Shown here: piece by piece, positions 34,856 to 45,273 of the stretch | Layout of the letters: each line of letters starts with the position of its first letter | Position numbering within the stretch: position 1 is the first letter of the stretch | Origin: Adenophora triphylla var. japonica | Lineage: Eukaryota > Streptophyta > Magnoliopsida > Asterales > Campanulaceae | Direction of reading: 5' to 3' | Assembly (NCBI GenBank): GCA_022495995.1 | Contig: JAFEMH010002502.1 | Location: 62,001-126,000, forward strand | Length of the DNA stretch: 64,000 bases | Notes under the pieces: model-generated | Databases searched by the model: none | What the model was told of the DNA's origin: nothing | Seen by the model: only the letters and a program-made list of their open reading frames with translations | Position numbers and translations under genes: made by a program

Positions 34856-37721
34856 TTATCTCTTCCCTCTCCTCGCCGCATAACCGAGACCCCGCTTGAT
34901 TTTCTCGCTCCGGATAGCTAGGGTTAATGACCGCTCAATTAGCTCGTCTACCGGTTTCATCTCGTGGGCGTCGTCCCTAAAGTCCATGGATTCAATGACG
35001 ATCTCTTTAATTTTTCTTCTCGCTTCAGGTGTCAGATCTGGTACCTCGTCGTCGATCAGTTTATCCAGCTCGGCCCCCGATTCTTGGGCGACCAAAAGTT
35101 GTGGCTCTTCAGCTTGGTCGTCCATGAATATCTCCTTGAAGACCTTGGGGTCGTCTATACACTTGATTGTCGAGATGCCGGCGTACGAGGTCTTCGTTTG
35201 TTTGACAGATTTTGAGAGCTTCACCATGTGATCTGGATCGTCGATTTCAATGCTCCGCTTTGCCCTCAGAACGTGCTCTAGGAATTCTGGGGCCGTCCCC
35301 AACACATATCCCACTCCAAAGACGTGAAGGAAATTTGACTCGTTGGGGAACTGAGGCGACGATCCCCAAGGCGGCTTGACCAGGTTGGCCAAGAATTGCA
35401 TGGTAGTCACTGACGACGTCAATCACAATAAAAGTTACTGTTTTGATGGTTCTCAAAGGATGTTCTCCGATGTCAACTGGAAGGTCGATCTGGCCTTTTG
35501 CGTCGACCCTATGGTTGGTGAATCCCTCCAGACGACCTAAGTAAGGACTTAGGCGACTGTCGGGTAGTCCCATCCTTTGGTAGACGTTGTAAAACAGAAT
35601 GTCTTTGGCCGCTCCAGTATCAATCAAAATTCTCCTTGACTCATAGTTGTCAATGTAACCGGGAATGACCAGTGTCTGTTGACGAGCCAATGGGTTAGCT
35701 GCTAACTCGTAGGGAAAAAAGCTTATTACGTCGTTTGGAACTTCCGACTTGTGGGGGACATGAGGGGCTTTCTTGAGATGGTAGATGGCGCTTTTTATCT
35801 GATTCTTGCTCGTCTCTTCAGAAATAACCAAGACCATCCTTGGCTGCCTCTCCGGAGGGCCGTCGTTGGCAACTCGAGTGTTGGCTGCTTGACGATCCTT
35901 CCTTATATACTCCTGGAGACGACCATCGTCGATCCATCTCTGGATGATTTTCTTCAAACTGAAACATTCCTCAGTGTCATGTCCCTTATCTCTGTGGTAT
36001 TCGCAATACTTGTTCATGTTTTTCTTCCCCTTCCCGTTGGGGTTCATCTTTGGTGCCGGGCCGAAATCCACATTGCTCAAAATTTCTGCTCTAGACACGG
36101 TCAGTGGAGTGTACGACTCTGGGACCTTTTCGGCCTTTACCTGTTTGTTCTTCCCCTTTTCTCCAGCCTTGTCTTTCTTGGATTTTGCCATTTCCACCTC
36201 GTCGACGGCCTTTCCCTCTCGCTGCAGCTTCCTTTCTTCAGCCTCGGCGACAGCGTATGCTTTGGCGTAAAGGTCTTTTCGGGACTTGGCTGGGTGGACT
36301 TGTAGCTCGTAGTCCAGAGTAGAGGAAACAACACCGTGTCTGAAACAATTTATAATCTCCCTGTCAGTCAGGTCTTCATCAATTTGGTCAACCAATTTCT
36401 TAAATCTTTTGAAATAGCTCATAAAGCTTTCACTAGCTCCTTGTGAAATGTTACTGAGATCGTTGACTGTTTTACGACGTTCTCCCGCCGTTGCAAACCT
36501 TCCCAAAAACTTTTTTCGCATTTGTTTCCACGACTCGATACTTCCCTTGGGTAGGCTCCTGAACCATCTTAAAGCAGCGTCGATCAGTGTGCTCGTAAGG
36601 GCCTTACACATGATGTCGTCGTGGCCTGAAGCTCTTGCCACTACGTACATCTGTGCCTCAAGGTGTTGTATGTGGTCAATGGCGCTGGTAGAGCCGTCGT
36701 ATTGCTTCAAGTCGGGAATCTTAAAGCCTGGCTCTGGGGGTCCTGTTTCTAACATCCAGGGTGCCAAGGGATTCATAGTTCCGCCATCATCCTCTGAGTC
36801 GTCGCTATCCATCTTATTTCTTTTGTTCGTCAACTCCTCCACTTGACGCTTTAGCCTCAAGAACTCTCTCATGTCCACCTCTCCTGCAGGGCCGGCTGGG
36901 GGGATCCTATCTTGACGAGGCCCCCGGGCGACGATATTGGATCGTTGCCTCTCTGGTGGAGCAAGTCGTCGTGAGATGGATCTCTCCCCTCCGTAGCTCG
37001 GCGACGGAGATGGTCTGTACGATCTTGACGCCTCTCGTTCGTGACGAGGGGGAGTTCGTGTCCTTTCCCTATGACTTTGAGCTCGTTCGTTTCTCAGCAA
37101 AGGGGTAGCTCGACGACCTTGGATTGCTTGGTTCTGATTGGCTTCAAAATTTTCGACAGCCAATACTCTACGAGGCTCCATCTCTTCAGCCCGTCGTTGC
37201 TGTGATGGGGCTCCTTGGCTTCGCCTTTCGTTGAGATGTTCCCTTAGATCAAGTTGTGGTACGACGCGCTCATTTTCAGTAGCGGTTCTTTCACGATGAC
37301 CGTTATTCTCCCTCTGGTTCCTTCTTCTTCTTCCCGACGAGACAGCCAGTGAGACGCCTCCGGGCTTGGGAGCGGCCATCCGGATGAGCTCGTTCCTGAT
37401 TTGCAGGAATTCTTGAAGGGCGTTGGCTCTCTCGACGAGGAAAGCCGCTCCGTCGAGCCGAGGGTTAGATGGACCTCCCGCATACCGCACAGTTGTTTCA
37501 GGCCTCCTTTCTAGTGGAGGTCTCCTCTGGCACTCAGCTGCAGGTCCTTTTTCTCTTCTTCTGGTCGCTTGAAGACCTGTACCATCAACCACCCATTGTG
37601 ACCTGGTAACCCTTAAATTAGGGTTCCTAGGTGGAGAGGGTGGTCTAGGGTTTTCTTGTTGAGGTGGAGGTACGCCCTCATCTCCGGTAGACTTCTTTGG
37701 CCGTGGACTATCCGACACCAT
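34856..37721 (-). pseudogene. gag-protease of the Ty3/gypsy element, frameshifted near its end
   Basis: Starts MVSDSPRPKKS at 37721 and is open for 824 codons. It holds an Arg-rich, low-complexity N-terminal third, the retrotransposon gag domain (WMLETGPPEPGFKIPDLKQY to TDREIINCFRHG), a zinc-knuckle-like CEYHRDKGHDTEECFSLKK and an aspartic protease with LIDTGAAKDILF. Near 35310 the frame changes and homology continues (GVGYVLGTAPEFLEHVLRA) to about 34856, linking to pol. The capsid part looks complete; the gag-pol join is broken. Confidence 0.88.
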
Positions 37722-37775
37722 TTTTCCGGCTTCTCTAGTCAGATTTCTTTTCTTTGGAGATCACTAATCACTTTC

Positions 37776-37793
37776 CCGGCAATGGAACCAATC
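37776..37793 (-). other. primer binding site region of the Ty3/gypsy element
   Basis: The minus strand reads GATTGGTTCCATTGCCGG directly after the LTR end (GCGATCA). It resembles the TTGGCGCCGTTGCCGGGG site used by plant Tat-type elements. Confidence 0.75.
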
Positions 37794-38707
37794 TGATCGC
37801 GCAGGAAAGCAGTTCTTGGGTCCAGCGAATGATTGAGCTAGCTTTGTGATCTGCACACCACAAGAAATAATAGTGAAACTACGCCGGGGGTCTTCCGGCA
37901 AGCCCCTCCGGCGTGAGAGTAAGATAATGGACTGAGATTATGGAAAAAATGGTATGTAGAGTGCAAGGGTACGTAAGATATGCAGTAATGCATTACATGT
38001 GTCCATGTTGTTATTCTCTTATTTATAGTGGGAGTAGTGATATTAGGGTTTTCTCCAGAGCCGTTGGATTGGGTGGTCACCAACCGTTGGATCAGCTCCA
38101 TCTCCCAGGCGTACACGTGTCATGCTGGGATTGGTCCGTCTATGTAAGGACACTGATAAGCAGTTTGCCTTATAAGGGAAAGTCAACCTGTACGCCTTTT
38201 GGAGTTATTACTGTTTGCATGATTGCACGTAACAAAGCACTGTGGTAGGTCTGACATTATCCCAAATTAGCTAAGTAATCAAGCTTACTGAAGAAGCTTA
38301 ATAGAAGAAATGACCCGGAACTGTACGTCGCCTTAGGTCGTCTCTTCGAGAGATGACTCGACGAGCGTGTGGCATTAAGAGTTGGTCGTTCAATGACGAC
38401 GCTCACTTTTGTAAGATACAAGCTTGGCGCGGCTGTAAGGCTCGTCGTTAGGTGGGCTGTGGCTCATTGGCGACGGCCTCTTCTTGGCGTATCGACGAGC
38501 TAAGATATAAACCTTTGCCAAAAGGAATATTGGCCCGTCGTTTAGATGGGCTTGGCCGCTCAGTGGCGACGACGGCCATCCGTTGTAAGACGGGCCCTTA
38601 CTCTGATCTTGACCTGGTCTCTCATAGTTGGGCCTTTGGTGGGCCCGTTGGGCCCCTTGGCTCGTAGTACAATATTGGACTCGGCCCAGCACATATTATT
38701 CCGTTCA
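37794..38707 (-). repeat. 5' LTR of the Ty3/gypsy element (914 bp)
   Basis: Same TGATCGCG...TTCCGTTCA boundaries as the other LTR. The pair is visibly well above 90% identical. One indel of about 9 bp lies near 26371 relative to this copy. Confidence 0.95.
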
Positions 38708-38712
38708 CAAGT
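38708..38712. repeat. target-site duplication, right copy (CAAGT)
   Basis: Matches 26354-26358. Removing the element and one copy restores a continuous kinase frame ([13 protein letters not shown]). Confidence 0.95.
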
Positions 38713-38981
38713 ATCATCTCATTATCATCATTACAATAACCGATTAAGGAAACTAAATGACAGTGTCGAAGCTTCGAGAGCATCTCCATTTCGACTCAAA
38801 ATTCAGATGCACCTTGCTCGGATCTTGAATCCAATCGCTTAATGGCGGCAGTGGAAACGGCCTTTGAATTTGAAGTTGAAGCTTCTTCATCAATGGTGGC
38901 CTTGTAAACCTTTCCGAATCCACCCCATCCGATGACGAATTCTTCGTCGAAGTTTTGTGTGGCTGATTGAATCTCGGTCAT
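38713..38981 (-). pseudogene. receptor-like kinase pseudogene, N-terminal half of kinase
   Basis: Minus strand from 38981: TEIQSATQNFDEEFVIGWGG (the glycine loop, with GWGGFGKVYKA), the ATP-site lysine in AAIKRLD, SEQGASEF, a TGA stop where the family usually has Trp, then VEMEMLSKLRHCHLVSLIGY and NEMIL up to the insertion site. This joins to LVYELMPHG at 26358. The stop lies outside the retrotransposon, so the kinase is broken independently of the insertion. Upstream of codon 1 the homology ends 24 bp before the Helitron at 39005, and no transmembrane or malectin-like region follows. Confidence 0.88.
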
Positions 38982-39127
38982 TTATTCTAATCTAACGATG
39001 TATATCTATCTATTATTATAATATAATGGATGAAGTGATTTTTGCACTAGAATTTTCCGCCCAGCAATAGAACATTCTAGAGTTGCGTTGATTTGGTAAC
39101 AGTCGTTTGATATTCGGTCGTCTCCAT

Positions 39128-39449
39128 AACTGCAGCCGTCTTTTCTTACCTTTTCTTCAAGCCCAGCTTACCATCGAAATTCTCATCCGTGAAGAAACGC
39201 CGAAATGGACTTATCGCCGCCATCGGCAACACCCCACTCATCCGAATTAACAGCCTCTCTGACGCCACTGGTTGTGAAGTAAGACTTCAATATCTCCCCC
39301 CCCCCTCTCTCTCTCTATCAAATCCGTAATCGCTGTTTTTGAATTTGAATTATTTACTTTTAATTTGCCTTCAGATTCTCGGTAAAGCAGAGTTCTTAAA
39401 TCTCGGTGGGAGTGTTAAAGATCGAGTAGCTGTTCAAATTATCGAGGAG
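39128..39449 (+). pseudogene. captured fragment of a cysteine-synthase-like PLP enzyme gene (two exons)
   Basis: Exon 1 (to 39278) encodes NGLIAAIGNTPLIRINSLSD followed by ATGCE. Exon 2 (39375-39449) encodes ILGKAEFLNLGGSVKDRVAV plus QIIEE, with intact GT-AG sites. This matches the plant At1g55880-type member of the cysteine synthase family, including the PLP lysine in GGSVKDR; the usual NPGG is NLGG here. The rest of the enzyme (about 350 residues) is absent and no start ATG is seen. It is a Helitron-captured fragment, not a working gene. Confidence 0.85.
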
Positions 39450-40539
39450 GTAAAAATAAATCCATTTATGATTACTCCCTCCGTCCCTAATTGAATGTCC
39501 AAAGTTTTTTTTTTTTTTTTTTTTTTTTGCAAAAAAAAAAAAAAGACTCATTTTGGGGCAAAATTTCTTGAATTTTGATAGACATTTATGGACTGAGGAA
39601 GTACAATTTTATTGACCGAAAAGGTTTCTATTTTACTTTTTTGGTTTTCATTATGAAGCAAATTGTTCTCTGCATTTTAAATGTCCAACTAGGGGATGAT
39701 TCGTCCTCTTTAATGAATGACACTTCCACAGTCTCAATTGAAAGAGGGCTTGCTTGGAAATTTTTATACTTCAAGAGTAAAGAAGTATCGTACTATCATT
39801 GTAGTTTGTCATATGTAAGTGCATTCGTATATCAAACATGAAGGCTAAAGTTATAGGAGTATGTTATAGGTGTAATATTGAAAGCGTGATGATCAGAAAC
39901 TGAATTGTTAGACTAACTACAAGGAAGTGAGGAATTACGGAGTAATTGCCAATTTGAAAAGAAGGGGAACATGAAAGAAACCTAATTGGCAAAAGTAAGG
40001 GTATAGTTAGAATAAATGTTGTGGTTTCTCTTGGTTTGTCATATCTAAAAATGATCCCATTTATTTTCATGGTGATTGCATTTACTATCATCTTTGACGA
40101 TTTACTGCGTTGGGATCCAACTTTTCTGTCGATTGGCAAACATCAGCTATCAAAAGACTTTAGCTTATAATCATTTGGATCATTAGAAGCTTACGTCTTG
40201 ATACTTGTGTTTTTCTCTCATATCTCACTTTTATACTTGGTCTCATTTGGTTAATTCTCTCAATCATGGCTCTTCTTACTTGATCTCTTCCGGCATTGTG
40301 ATGTGTATTCGTATCGTATGGTTATAACCAAGTTATCAACCCTTTTCGTCGAAGAATGTAAAAGAAACGAGATTTCTCTTGTAATGATTGATTTTTTCAG
40401 CTGGCTTACACGTGCAATATATGACTACTTATATAGGCCTTGATTAGATGAGATTTGTTAGGATCTTAAGAGAAAATCCTCAATCTGATACCTATGATAT
40501 TAAGTCTTTCTCTAACAGACAAGGAACTCGGAACATATA

Positions 40540-40829
40540 CTCCCTCCGTCCACTTACTTACTTCACACTTTCTATTTTGGGTGTCCAAATACATACTTCA
40601 CACTTTGTTTTTTTACCTAAAATGGAAAGTTTTTATTATTAAAATATTAACCCTATCCCACTCATTCTCTCTCCTACATTATTTTAATACTCACAACACC
40701 ATTATAATTTACTATTTACTCCACTCATTCCTCTCCTATTTTACTTTTACACTCACAACATTTATATCATTTTTTTTCTTAATTCACGCGTGAACAGTAA
40801 CTGTGAATCAACAAAGTGGACGGAGGGAG
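40540..40829. mobile_element. Stowaway-like MITE inside the Helitron
   Basis: CTCCCTCCGTCC and GGACGGAGGGAG ends, TA on both sides. Confidence 0.88.
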
Positions 40830-40899
40830 TACTTAATTCCACTCCCTGAAGTAATTAATGATTGATAAGTATTTTTTATTGACTCCGTCATAGGAATTA

Positions 40900-41098
40900 T
40901 ACTCCATTAGTCCACAACAAGTGTCCCCTTTTTCTTTTTAGGATGTCCTGAGTTAACTGCCCTCTTGCTTCACTTAGATAATTATCACATTGATTGTGGT
41001 ATTGTACAATACTTTATTGCTTAAGTCAACACGTTAAATGTGTTTCCTTAAAGTAGGAGTGTTTTGAAAGATCACAATTATATTGGGACAGAGGGAGT
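40900..41098. mobile_element. diverged MITE
   Basis: ACTCCATTAGTCC at the left and GGGACAGAGGGAGT at the right are decayed versions of the same termini. Confidence 0.5.
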
Positions 41099-41161
41099 GA
41101 AAAATTTCTGTATTAGTTTTGTAGAGATAAATGCTGACGTTTCCGCTCAATAAACATACAG

Positions 41162-41645
41162 GCATCAAATGCTTTCCTACAACTTCTACTTGGCTCTGCA
41201 GCGAAAATGCAGTTTGACTTTGTAAAAGAAATGCCCAAGCCTGAAACCGTACTGAGGATGGATTTCTCTTCTCTTCTTGGACCACTCTTCTTTACATGGG
41301 TCATTATACAACTATTCCCTGTAAGTGTTGTTAATTTTTCTCCAGTAAGTAACTGAGAGGGCACTCTCCCTACACAAAAATGACTACAGTTATGTAGTTC
41401 GCTTATTTTTTATTTTATTTTCAGAAAGCCATATTCCCATTTTATAGTTCAAGAAATCTTATATTCGTTAATGCAATACATGTTATATTAACATCTCTTG
41501 TATACGAGAAGCAACAAAATTTAAGGATCATGATGAAAATGTGTGGGCTTGGGGATGGGCCTTATTGGATGATTTCTTATGCGTATTTTCTCGCCATATC
41601 TTTGGTATACATGTTCTGTTTCGTGCTCTTTGGCTTTGTTATAGG
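41162..41645 (+). pseudogene. captured fragment of an ABCA-type ABC transporter gene (two exons)
   Basis: Exon A (41162-41320, good splice sites) encodes FVKEMPKPETVLRMDFSSLL then GPLFFTWVIIQLFP. Exon B (about 41482-41644) encodes VILTSLVYEKQQNLRIMMKM then GLGDGPYWMISYAYF and a membrane segment. These belong to the first transmembrane domain of plant full- or half-size ABCA (ATH-type) lipid transporters. The acceptor before exon B reads AT instead of AG, so splicing is probably lost. No nucleotide-binding domain is present. The fragment sits in the same Helitron as the cysteine-synthase-like fragment. Confidence 0.88.
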
Positions 41646-42125
41646 TATTGATAAAACAGCCAATGGTGACCTTCTATTTTGTTCTTTTCGGACTTTGTTT
41701 AGTTTTCATTATTTCTCACAGTTTGTTGGTCGTGCGTTTAACGCACGGGTGTTATACTAGTTTGAGTTTATTGTCAAATTGTAGTACTAATTAATTGGGA
41801 TAGTCAATGTTACACACTAACTTTCGAAACATTACATTTGATATAAATGGACCACTTTTTCTAACGCCGTTAAAAAATTAACGACCTAATGATAAAATCT
41901 GAAGTAGTACATCATGTTAAAATCAATCCATTTTGCACCCTAAATTTCAAGAATGCTAGAAATTTAACAAAATTGGTTATGTTTATCTAACACGATGGAT
42001 GTTTTAATCATTCTCAATTTTATTTTATTTTTTTAAAAGTTTTATCTGAAATGAAATTAGAACACTAATTATTATTTAAAAAAACCATATCAAAACAAAT
42101 AAAAAACAATTAAAACAATTTACTT

Positions 42126-42763
42126 ATTATATTCAAATGAGATTTGTTTTTTAGCAAAAAAAGTATACTATATTTTTTGCCCCAAATTCACCCAAATCTC
42201 CAAATAAATTAACATCCAAGTTCAATACTCCACCACCGTGCCTTCCCCATTGTTGAAACCAAACCAAAAAAATAAATGAAAAAAACTTAGTGACGTTCAC
42301 ACAGAATTGTACACGTCATTCAAAAGTGAGGAGAGAGTGTGGGTGGGGATCAGAATCCTGCATAGATGTTTCAGATCTAAGGGAAGAGATGATTTCCGGG
42401 GTGAGAGGGGTGAAGAGGACTGGATAGAGGGGTCGTCGAGGTTGATAGAAGGGGTTTAGGGTGAGGCGATAAGATGAGATCTGGGTGGCCGCGATATGGG
42501 CGGGGAAGGGGAGGAGGCGCATAAGAGGAAGGGGATGAAGCAGGGGGAGGCAGAAGGAGAAGGGGAATGAAAAGATCGAGAGAACGCGTGGGACGAGGGG
42601 GAGGGGCAGGAAGATGGGAGGAGTTGAGTCGGCGTGGTGTTAAACCATCCGCAGTGGTGACCGGGTCATGGTTATTCTCTCTCATCCACATCAGCTCCAC
42701 ATCATCGGTCATCAATAACCATAACTCCATCTTATTTTACCAACAATGGCGACAAAAATTATA
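42126..42763. other. MULE interior with a GC-rich, purine-rich patch
   Basis: The stretch at about 42320-42640 is far richer in G than its surroundings and open on the minus strand as a Pro/Ser-rich frame. It may be a captured host fragment. I do not recognise a protein. Confidence 0.35.
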
Positions 42764-43048
42764 CTCCCTCCGTCCCAGCCCAATGGAGACTTATTTCCTT
42801 TTTGGTCCGTTCCAGCCCAATGGAGACTGCCCAAAATGAAAAGGAATCTTTACTATTTTTCCCACTCATTCTCTTTTCTATTTTACTTTTACACTCACAA
42901 CACCAATCAAATTACTATTCATCTCACTCATTCTCTCTCCTATTTAATTTTCATACTCACAACATTTCCTTCCACTTTTTATCTCTCTTACTTTTTCTTA
43001 ATCTCTGTGCCCAAAAATTTGGTCTCCATTGGGCTGGGACGGAGGGAG
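42764..43048. mobile_element. Stowaway-like MITE
   Basis: CTCCCTCCGTCCCAGCCC and GGGCTGGGACGGAGGGAG ends with TA flanks. Confidence 0.9.
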
Positions 43049-44121
43049 TATATGATAAATAATCTATATATTTTAATTATTAATATTAATATTAATATTA
43101 ATATTAATATTAATATTAATATTAATGTTTTTTTCAAACAACATTTGCTTTTGAACCCACAAAAGTTTGATGACAACCGGTCATCTGGCAGACCAAAATC
43201 CAAGCCCGGTCATTCCAAGCCCACTCCTTGGTCACCATTGTGGCTGGTCAACAATGCCATCTCAGCAAGCCCAGGTCCCAAAGGTCACCATTTTTTTTCA
43301 ACTACTCACACACACACACACACACACATGCACGCACAGAAGCGCCTAGGAGATAAATTCTAGGGAGAGAAAGTCTTCCCTCTAACTTCTGGGGGGATCC
43401 GTCCCAGCCCAATGGAGACTTATTTCCTTTTTGGTTCGTTCCAGCCCAATGGAGACTGCCCAAAATGAAAGGGAATCTTTACTATTTTTCCCACTCATTC
43501 TCTCTCCTATTTTACTTTTACACTCACAACACCAATCAAATCACTATTCATCCCACTCACTCTCTCTCCTATTTAATTTTTCATACTCACAACATTTCCT
43601 TTCACTTTTTATCTCTCTTACTTTTTCTTAATCTCTGTGCCCAAAAATTTGGTCTCCATTGGGCTGGGACGGAGGGAGTATATGATAAATAATCTATATA
43701 TTTTAATTATTAATTAAATAATTTTATTAATATTAATATTAATATTAATACATTAATATTAATAATATAAATATTAATATTATTATTAATATTAATATTA
43801 ATAATAAATTAATATATTAATATTAATATTAATATTAATATATTTATATTATTGTTTATATAAATATATTAATATTAATATATTAATATTAATATTAATA
43901 ATATTAATATTAACAATAATATTAATATTAATATTAATATTAATGTTTTTTTCAAACAACATTTGCTTTTGAACCCACAAAAGTTTGATGACAACCGGTT
44001 ATCTGGCAGACCAAAATCCAAGCCCGATCATTCCAAGCCCACTCTTTGATCACCATTGTGGCTGGTCAACAATGCCATCTCAGCAAGCCCAGGTCCCAAA
44101 GGTCACCATTTTTTTCCACTA

Positions 44122-44155
<34 letters not shown>

Positions 44156-44223
44156 CACGCACAGAAGCGCCTAGGAGATAAATTCTAGGGAGAGAAAGTC
44201 TTCCCTCTAACTTCTGGGGGGAT
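42771..44223. repeat. tandem duplication of MITE, (ATTAAT)n and SINE-like segment
   Basis: Unit 1 (42771-43398) and unit 2 (43399-44223) run in the same order: MITE, (ATTAAT)n tract, ACATTTGCTTTTGAACCCAC segment, (CA)n, CGCCTAGGAGATAAATTC. Unit 2's MITE lacks its first bases and its ATTAAT tract is much longer. The MITE of unit 2 ends at 43678. Confidence 0.88.
43067..43944. repeat. (ATTAAT)n microsatellite tracts
   Basis: Two tracts at 43073-43126 and about 43715-43944, the second interrupted. Each lies directly after a MITE right end. Confidence 0.9.
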
Positions 44224-44290
44224 CGAACCCATGACCTCCAAGTTGGTAGCCATGAGCTCTAGCCAGCAGGCCAAATCCCCATGTGCCCCA
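43950..44290 (-). mobile_element. tRNA-derived SINE candidate
   Basis: On the minus strand, near the 5' end, TGGCCTGCTGGC (about 44267-44278) resembles a pol III A box, and GGTTCGATCC (about 44220-44230) is a near-perfect B box. The body runs through CTAGAATTTATCTCC and a (TG)n run to about 43950. The first tandem unit has the body but is cut just before the B box. No target duplication was identified. Confidence 0.5.
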
Positions 44291-44652
44291 AAGGTCACCA
44301 TTGTTGCTGCTCTTAGACTATCCCCATCAGTGACCCCGACCCAACCCAATCTCAAATAAAATATTAATTTCTCTCACTTCCATATACACAACCCCAACCT
44401 TATATAATTTATACTCCCATCAGTGACCCAACCCAACCCAACCCATCCCAACCTTTTAAAAATAAAATATTTATTTTTTCTTTACTTTAACTTATTTAAA
44501 ATACTTATCATTTTATTTTTTTAAATAATGTATTAGTAATAATATTTTTAAAATTACCCGTACAATTATTAAAAAAAATTACCCATACAATTATAAAAAA
44601 AAAATTTGATATATTTTTTATTTTATTATTTTATATAATTATATAAAATATA

Positions 44653-44934
44653 CTCCCTCCGTCCCAGCCCAGTGTACACTTATTTCCTTTTTGGTCCATC
44701 CCAGCCGAGTGTGAACTACCCCTTTTGGCAAAGATTTTAATATTTTATATTCTCCCTACCCCACTCACTCATTAACTCCTCTCATTCTCCACCATACAAT
44801 TTATTCAACCAACCACTCATTAACTTCACTCATTCTCTCTCTTCATTTCCTACCACACATTTTCATTATCTTAATAATATTTCTTAATTATTGTGCCCAA
44901 AACCTTGGTTCACAGTTGGGTGGGACGGAGGGAG
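44653..44934. mobile_element. Stowaway-like MITE
   Basis: CTCCCTCCGTCCCAGCCC and GGGTGGGACGGAGGGAG ends, TA flanks. Confidence 0.9.
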
Positions 44935-45273
44935 TATTAATTTTAAAAATATATTTATATAAACACAAAATCAAAATAATTTGATTAAAAAAAAAAAAGA
45001 GGTGACCCAACCGGGGCCAACCTCAGATCGGCCAATTGCCCAAGGTCACCAATTTTGATGACTTTTCATGCTTTTTTTTTTTTTCTTGGTTGGGGGGGGG
45101 GTTTGACTCTCACAAGGAGTCAATCGATGGGGATGGTCTTAGGGGAGGAAGGGATGGGCATGATTGTCTTCTTCTTTTCTTTGATGCAATTACAAACTAA
45201 CTAAGGAGATAATAAATGAGTTGAAGAGGGCGTGAGTGGTAGGTTAGGATTAATATTTTTTTTATAAGAAACA

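Larger units (their letters stand above)
26359..38707 (-). mobile_element. Ty3/gypsy retrotransposon, Tat lineage, 12.3 kb
   Basis: Complete in structure: LTRs at 26359-27284 and 37794-38707, 5-bp target duplication, PBS, polypurine tract, gag-protease, reverse transcriptase, two RNase H domains and integrase on the minus strand, plus a separate gene on the plus strand between pol and the 3' LTR. The second, archaeal-type RNase H and the antisense gene are hallmarks of Tat-group elements such as Retand and Grande. The coding region has several frame disruptions, so this copy looks non-autonomous. LTRs differ by scattered substitutions and a few indels, which suggests moderate age. Confidence 0.95.
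39005..41760 (+). mobile_element. gene-capturing Helitron (2.76 kb)
   Basis: Starts TCTATCTATTATTATAATA after an A. It ends with hairpin CGTGCG/CGCACG (about 41731-41747) and GGGTGTTATACTAG before a T. Deleting it rejoins ATGTATA to TTT, giving a MULE target duplication that matches the one at 48966-48975, which independently supports both ends. It carries exons of a cysteine-synthase-like gene and of an ABCA transporter in the same orientation as the Helitron, and no helicase. Confidence 0.88.

Noticed and set aside
35751..36305. 184-codon plus-strand frame inside the gag region
   Set aside because: It is the complement of the conserved gag-protease frame, which has clear family motifs.
26359..38707. 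Endogenous pararetrovirus
   Set aside because: LTRs, PBS, integrase and a target duplication are present, and no movement or aphid-transmission protein is seen; this is a Ty3/gypsy element.
41755..41763. TACTAGTTT as the MULE's left target duplication
   Set aside because: It does not match the right flank; the match appears only after removing the Helitron.
42746..43363. 205-codon open frame over a MITE and the ATTAAT repeat
   Set aside because: It encodes a (IN)n run and translated MITE termini; purely repeat-derived.
43309..44152. Coding potential of frames with (TH)n runs
   Set aside because: These are translations of (CA)n microsatellites.
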